Below the pieces are notes generated by a model. The model worked only from the letters and a program-made list of their open reading frames with translations, ran no database searches and was not told the DNA's origin. Made by a program: the position numbers and the translations under genes. This document shows positions 60,201-64,000 of a DNA stretch of 64,000 bases, piece by piece (within the stretch, counting starts at the first letter, position 1; every line of letters begins with the position of its first letter). This DNA is from Ifrita kowaldi (taxonomy: Eukaryota > Chordata > Aves > Passeriformes > Cinclosomatidae): assembly GCA_013398055.1 (NCBI GenBank), contig VZRS01015025.1:186001-250000 (forward strand), given 5' to 3'.

Positions 60201-62662
60201 CAAAAGCCAAGAAGTCTAATAATTTTGACTTCTTTCAAGAGGGCGAGAGGGCATTTTTACTATTTTTAAAATGTTTGCAGTTTATGTATGAAGCTTCCTT
60301 CTCTATTCTAGTAAAAAGAAAAATAGCCTAACTTTCCCTACTCTAGCTTACAGACACACCTGTCTTGTTAGAACATCATATATGACAGATTTCATAATCA
60401 GTCTCATTTGAAAAATTAATGAGTATCTCAAATGGAAACTGACAGAATGCTTAATCAATTTAATGTTAATATTTCAGTTACAGGACAATAATTTAAAAAT
60501 CATGAAGATTCTGCCTTTCTATACAGCCTAATGAGAATTTTAAAGATGTTCTACCACCTACCTCAAAAATATCCTCATTGCTCTTATTTCTTAAAGAAAA
60601 TTCATTTTCTGCTGCAAGCCTAAAAGTTGCAGGCAGAAAGTGTGAAGAATGTAAACAGTCCCCCATTAATTTTATTCCTCTTTCATTTTATGCAGCTAGA
60701 TGGTTTAGGTGTCTTGTAAAAATGTTTGTAAGATCTATTGGTTTTATGTCCTATTGCAGCCTTTCTTTGTTAATAAAATCTAAGTTCTGACATTTTGGAG
60801 ATACCAAGTTTGAATGACAGACATGGAAAGAATATTTTTTGCTATACACAGAATTTCCTTCAAAGTGAAAGAATTTCAAAATTTGCTTCAAAATCTTATG
60901 CCAGTAGCAAGAAACCTATCTGACCAATACAGAATGGAATAGGGTATCAGAAAAGGTCGCAGGAACAGAAAGTCCTTTTAGTTGAGTTGATGAGCTGTAA
61001 GCCTTTATTAAGAGAGCAGCACGCCCAGACAAACATGGGGTAAACAACTCTCACTGTAACCAATATTGAAGCTGGTGTGTTCAGAAGCCTCTGCCAGAGT
61101 TTAACGAGTTCATCCCTTAAACAGCTGGGGGTTATTTAGCCAATTTGTGGACTCTGTTTCCCGCGTCAAAAAAAACAAACAAAAAACTTTCAACAGGAAA
61201 AAGTGCACCTAAATGGATACAGATACAAGTTTTTTAATACTGCATCCTTTTCATTAGTCTGTTCTGGAGTCCCAGAACATGACCCTTTCAGATCCTTTTC
61301 CCAAACATGTTTTTGAAATCACATTTACAGGAAGAAATAAGAGTGCAGGAAGAGTAGTTGTTTGTTTTGGTTTGGCTTTTTTTTCCCTCCCATTTTGCCA
61401 GCCATCTTTGGAATTACTGGAATGCTACTGCCCCCAGGATGATCTGTGTATCTGCTACAAACTTTCTTGTCAGCCTAGGCAGTGACTGAGGTAGATTCCG
61501 TGTTTAAAAATGGAGATTTGGGTTAACACCATGTTTGACAATCTGGATTTCACTCCAGCCTGGCTGTGGTCAATATCATAAAAAAGGCTTTAAGAATCTC
61601 TTTTATATACAATTTGATAATGATCATAAATTAACAAAAGTTGAGGATGAGCAGCTGGGGAGAGGAGAATGCCATAGAAGCCAGTCTGAAGTACACACAT
61701 ATATTTGTGGTTAAGGTTGGGTTTTGGTTTTTTTTTTTTTTTGCATTTAACAGGTCACAGTTCTCTTCCTTATTAAGGATGCAAGGCAGACAAATTAGAA
61801 GAGGATGAGAAAAAAATTAGGTGAATTAAAAAAATTTTCGCTGGGGAAAAGTGGAATGATCTTCCAGTAAGTCCAGGCTCAGAGGAACTTTGCTGTTTGG
61901 TTATATTCACTTTTGCTTCTAAGTTAAAAAATGTTTGGGTAAAACTATCCATTTCAAATACTTCATCTTTCATTTTTCTTTTCCTCCTTACTTACTGATT
62001 TATAATAGAAAATTGTGCAACCTATTAAAGTCTGTTTATAAGAAAAGGCCTTTTATCTTTCATTCTTCCTTGCTGCTTGTAGCTCAATTCTCTGCAGGAC
62101 ATTGATGATTCACTCCATTCCTTCTGCCTTCTGATCTCTACAGACATTTCCTACACATCAGAGATGCTCATCAATTCTTGACATACTAAGGCTAAGTTGA
62201 TTACTATGATTTCTCTATTAAAATAACATCAAAGGATGAAAACACAAAGGAAAAATTAAGTTATTTCACAATTAATTCATCTTGGGCAGGACTTCATTCT
62301 TCAGAGGCACACACAAACAGCAGTAAAAGAGCTCCTCGATCCCAAGTAAATCGCACAGAGTGAGGAGATGACTCGACACCTCTCAGCACACACAACAGCA
62401 CTGCCACCTCCGGCACTGCACAGTGGTGCTGTGCCACAGTCCCAAGGACAGAGGACCTGGAGAGGCTGCTGCAGCACAAGGACAGAGAAGCAGGAGAGGC
62501 TGCTGCAGTACATTGTGGGACAACTTGCTCCCTCCATCTGCTGCTCCCTTGCTGTGACACTGAGTCCTTCACAGTCACTCACTGAGCAAATCCACACCCC
62601 CCTTTAGCGGCCGCACTTTGCGGAAACCACGCAAGGCAGGCAGAGAGCCTGGAACCCGACAT
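48046..62662 (-). CDS. ECI2: Enoyl-CoA delta isomerase 2 (ACBP-domain isomerase), ten coding exons
   Basis: Shifts 3-cis or 3-trans enoyl-CoA to 2-trans enoyl-CoA so that unsaturated fatty acids can enter beta-oxidation; acts in mitochondria and peroxisomes. Coding exons in transcript order: 62662-62583, 59080-58918, 58034-57936, 56217-56026, 55199-55130, 53769-53667, 52082-51962, 50091-50002, 49174-49031, 48201-48046. All are GT-AG with matching phases, giving 1,218 nt and 405 residues (human about 394). Domains: N-terminal presequence; acyl-CoA-binding domain about 50-130 (LYALFKQATEGPCN, KAKWDAWNSLG); crotonase fold about 145-390 with oxyanion-hole segments SSGND (208-212) and NGPAIG (254-259); conserved PEG Glu291, the probable catalytic base (inference). 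The C-terminus is SKL, a peroxisomal PTS1. Exons 2-10 are firm; exon 1 is less certain. Confidence 0.95.
48932..48958 (+). repeat. Short 10-bp tandem repeat
   Basis: Nearly three units of GAAGTGAAAT, in ECI2 intron 9, about 70 bp from the exon 9 donor. Confidence 0.75.
49031..49174 (-). CDS. ECI2: ECI2 coding exon 9
   Basis: Encodes residues 307-354: SEMLLFNKKLTAAEACAQGL, VTEVFPDSSFQKEVW and the start of the C-terminal helices. Acceptor TTACATAG, donor AAT|GTCAGT. Confidence 0.96.
49312..49340 (+). repeat. TTA trinucleotide microsatellite
   Basis: About nine TTA units with one interruption (TTG), in ECI2 intron 8. Confidence 0.85.
50002..50091 (-). CDS. ECI2: ECI2 coding exon 8 (catalytic region)
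   Basis: Encodes residues 277-306: ATFHSPFSQLGQSPEGCSS and PKIMGLAK. Glu291 in the SPEG motif is the likely catalytic acid/base. Acceptor TTTTTCCAG, donor AAG|GTAAGA. Confidence 0.96.
51165..51520 (+). mobile_element. Diverged CR1-like fragment in ECI2 intron 7
   Basis: Weaker similarity to the CR1 internal region: GAGCTGGAGTGATGTGTCCA, GAGTCCAGAGGAACG, a GAGGAAAAGCTGA block and a ctgaggaacagaaacaacagg block. The copy is old and its borders are uncertain. Confidence 0.45.
51962..52082 (-). CDS. ECI2: ECI2 coding exon 7
   Basis: Encodes residues 236-276: FIDFPKPLIAVVNGPAIGI (second oxyanion-hole segment) to LVYASDR. Acceptor CTCTCCAG, donor AGG|GTAAGT. Confidence 0.96.
53667..53769 (-). CDS. 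ECI2: ECI2 coding exon 6 (oxyanion-hole strand)
   Basis: Encodes residues 202-235 (NGDYYSSGNDLNNFTN and on to KDGAVLL). The SSGND segment forms part of the CoA-thioester pocket in this family. Acceptor TCTCTGCAG, donor AA|GTAGAA. It is too short and stop-bounded to show as a long open frame, and was found by homology and phase. Confidence 0.93.
55130..55199 (-). CDS. ECI2: ECI2 coding exon 5
   Basis: Encodes residues 179-201 (MYREIIKALEEAGKNDST) plus one base of a Gly codon. Acceptor TTATGCAG, donor ACTG|GTATGT. Confidence 0.95.
56026..56217 (-). CDS. ECI2: ECI2 coding exon 4
   Basis: Encodes residues 115-178: end of the acyl-CoA-binding domain (RQKYAELVSSL), a Ser/Glu linker, then the first strands of the isomerase domain (ITKIMFNRPDRKNAINHQ). 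The acceptor lies behind a long pyrimidine tract; donor CAG|GTAAAG. Confidence 0.96.
57936..58034 (-). CDS. ECI2: ECI2 coding exon 3 (acyl-CoA-binding core)
   Basis: Encodes residues 82-114: ATEGPCNAPKPGM and KAKWDAWNSLGNLS, the most conserved acyl-CoA-binding motifs. Acceptor TTTTCAG, donor CAG|GTGACA. Confidence 0.96.
58918..59080 (-). CDS. ECI2: ECI2 coding exon 2
   Basis: Encodes residues 27-81. It ends in SQKDFQ ... LKLLKKDPGNETKLKLYAL, the first half of the acyl-CoA-binding domain. It contains two in-frame Met codons. Met41 is at 59040-59038. Met46 is at 59025-59023 and sits in an optimal GCCACCATG context. Acceptor TTACTCCCAG, donor CAG|GTAGGC. Confidence 0.95.
59023..59031 (-). promoter_or_regulatory. 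ECI2: Optimal Kozak start inside ECI2 exon 2
   Basis: GCCACCATG matches the vertebrate Kozak consensus up to the ATG and is in frame with the acyl-CoA-binding domain. Starting here would give a 360-residue product without the presequence but with the SKL tail. Human ECI2 has a similarly placed internal Met, giving a form of about 359 residues. Confidence 0.6.
59336..59855 (+). mobile_element. CR1 LINE 3' part in ECI2 intron 1
   Basis: Plus-strand CR1 match, antisense to ECI2. It includes the TTCTGGGCCCCTCACTACAA block, GGTCTGGAGCACAAGTCC, GAGGAGCAGCTGAGGGAGCT and GGACCTTATCGCTCTCTACA, then the AATCTTCCTAATATCC block, the GCACTGGAAGAGGCTGCCCA block and the GGCCCTTTCCAACCTAAATG terminus. Confidence 0.92.
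60940..61165 (-). mobile_element. Possible solo LTR remnant in ECI2 intron 1
   Basis: On the minus strand a TAAATAA box (about 61138-61132) is followed about 125 bp later by TTAATAAAGGCTT (AATAAA at 61009-61004) and then a CTTTCTGTTCCTGCGACC-type stretch, the order expected of an LTR. No coding region accompanies it and no target-site duplication was confirmed. Confidence 0.33.
62443..62510 (+). repeat. Tandem duplication of a 34-bp unit
   Basis: Two adjacent copies (62443-62476 and 62477-62510) starting CAAGGACAGAG and sharing GGAGAGGCTGCTGCAG, differing at four positions. It lies about 70 bp inside intron 1, next to the candidate ECI2 first exon. Confidence 0.85.
62583..62662 (-). CDS. ECI2: ECI2 candidate coding exon 1 (mitochondrial presequence)
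   Basis: ATG at 62662-62660 opens 26 codons (MSGSRLSACLAWFPQSAAAK and on) plus CA, then a GTGAGT donor. CA|G restores Gln and fits the phase of exon 2 exactly. The peptide has Arg and Lys but no acidic residue and is rich in Ser/Ala, as expected of a mitochondrial presequence. A Leu-Ala-Trp also occurs in the human presequence. The local sequence has CpGs and a GCGGCCGC. First exons are poorly conserved, so another upstream exon is possible. Confidence 0.6.
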
Positions 62663-64000
62663 ACGAGCTTTTAATCCAAGCAGTAAAAGAAGCCTAGGAA
62701 AGGTAATCAAAAACCCTTCTGTATTTCCCTTTCTCATCTACTCACTGCAACAAAGCAAAATGATTTCCTTCACAAAGCTTCCTGTTTATTGCCCTGCACC
62801 CTGTGGCCAATTAGCTGCCACTGGCCCACAAATTACCTTCACTGTAGCGGCACCCGCAGAAGAGCGGTGAGGGCTCGGTAACCTCCCCCAGCTGGGTAAA
62901 AAGCCAGCCCCCACCAGAGAGACAGAACCAAGAGGAGTCACAGCTTGGCAGAGCAGTCAGAGTCCATGACAAATGCCTGCATATTCCTGCAAGACCAGTC
63001 ACTGGGGACTTCGAAAGGCGTACACTCTGAAAAAAGAAATAAATCCTGGGCATCACTCCCTGAACCTGAAACATCCAGGCTGACAAGCATTTCATATTTA
63101 TTCCTTTGCTTCAGACATCTCTTTGTTGTCATTCAGGATATCTTGGAGGCTCACCATTCATCCTATTCACTCTACCTGTTCACTTAAATGTTTCTTATCC
63201 CAATAAACATTCAAATGTAAGTCTCTTAAATTTAAGATTTCAATTACACTGGAAGTAATTTCTCACTGTTTATATGATTCACAAAAAGACTGCAAAGCCT
63301 GTTAAAGGTAGGCCTCTCACTTCTGTGTAGTTCTGTCACTTGCATAAGGACTTTAAAAGTTAAAAATGCCAACATTTTGTAAAATACTGACTGCTCACTT
63401 TCTAACTCTTAAAGCAACATTGCGGTTTCCTCATTAGGATTAAACAGAAGTCAAAAGATCTCTTTGCACAGGAAACATCAGATACACTCAGCAAAAGAAA
63501 GGGATGGATATACCTGAAATCCATCTTCCATTTACTTAGTAAGAGCTTTCTTTTAAACGTTAGTAGATCCTGGGGAAATAAAGCACATAGAAAAGCAGTT
63601 ATAAATCCTATTGAATTGAAAGGATTGAAAGCAGCGGGTGGTGCTAGATACACGGGGGTTTAAAACTCCTGACAGAAATGGGAAAGGGTCATTTAACATT
63701 ATTTTAAGTAGCTTTAGGGAGACAAGCAAGAAAAAGAGCAGGAAGTGTTGTTCAACAGAAGCAAGAAGCACATTAAACTGTCACTTGGATGAATCCCACA
63801 ACATCTTTTGTCCATTATGTGCAGCACTTCAGATAACGTGTGCAACGTCCCTTCTTTGCCATGATCACTGTCTCAAGGTGCTGTCATTTTTTCCACTGCT
63901 CTTTCCACATGTTCCTCATGCAGAACAGTGAAGGGCATGGTAGCCTCCCCTTGCCATTTCCCACACACAAAGGGTATTACAGCATCATAAAGTGCTGCTA
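62663..64000. other. Region upstream of ECI2
   Basis: Moderate GC near 62840-62900 with a few CpGs and an inverted CCAAT box (CCAAT on the plus strand at about 62809-62813). The ECI2 promoter is expected here but no strong CpG island is present. No further gene is recognised; open frames on both strands lack domains or splice support. Confidence 0.4.

Overview
This window is nuclear DNA from a bird. It carries interrupted genes with GT-AG introns, a CpG-island promoter and several CR1 LINE tails (the dominant avian retrotransposon). It also carries a short interspersed element whose head resembles tRNA-Ile and whose tail resembles CR1, a combination I associate with passerines. I see no bacterial, phage or organellar segment. 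Most long open reading frames are shadows, repeats or GC-rich artefacts.

Layout. Positions 1-14.3 kb are AT-rich and hold no gene I can name. They contain a decayed C2H2 zinc-finger fragment (about 12.79-13.17 kb), a tRNA-Ile/CR1 SINE (about 13.86-14.00 kb) and three minus-strand stretches that look like exons. A CR1 tail (about 14.47-14.70 kb) abuts a CpG island (about 14.7-15.5 kb) that holds the promoter and first exon of PRPF4B. PRPF4B runs on the plus strand through 15 coding exons to a stop at 35,983, giving 1,005 codons, with a candidate poly(A) signal near 37.3 kb. From 37.3 to 47.6 kb is intergenic, with one clear CR1 copy. ECI2 runs on the minus strand from a candidate first exon at about 62.66 kb to a stop at 48,046. 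Its ten coding exons give 405 codons. The tail of the window (62.7-64 kb) is upstream of ECI2.

The two genes converge. PRPF4B encodes the nuclear PRP4 kinase of the spliceosome. ECI2 encodes a mitochondrial/peroxisomal enoyl-CoA isomerase with an acyl-CoA-binding domain, used in oxidation of unsaturated fatty acids. They have no evident functional link. Their order and orientation match human 6p25 as I remember it, but no FAM217A-like sequence was recognised between them.

No undescribed biological system is evident. The points most worth a check are the two possible ECI2 start codons (mitochondrial versus peroxisomal product), the eroded zinc-finger fragment, the unidentified minus-strand exon candidates at 5.6-10.5 kb, the SINE, a CR1 insertion less than 200 bp from the PRPF4B start codon, and an exon-like near-copy inside PRPF4B intron 5.
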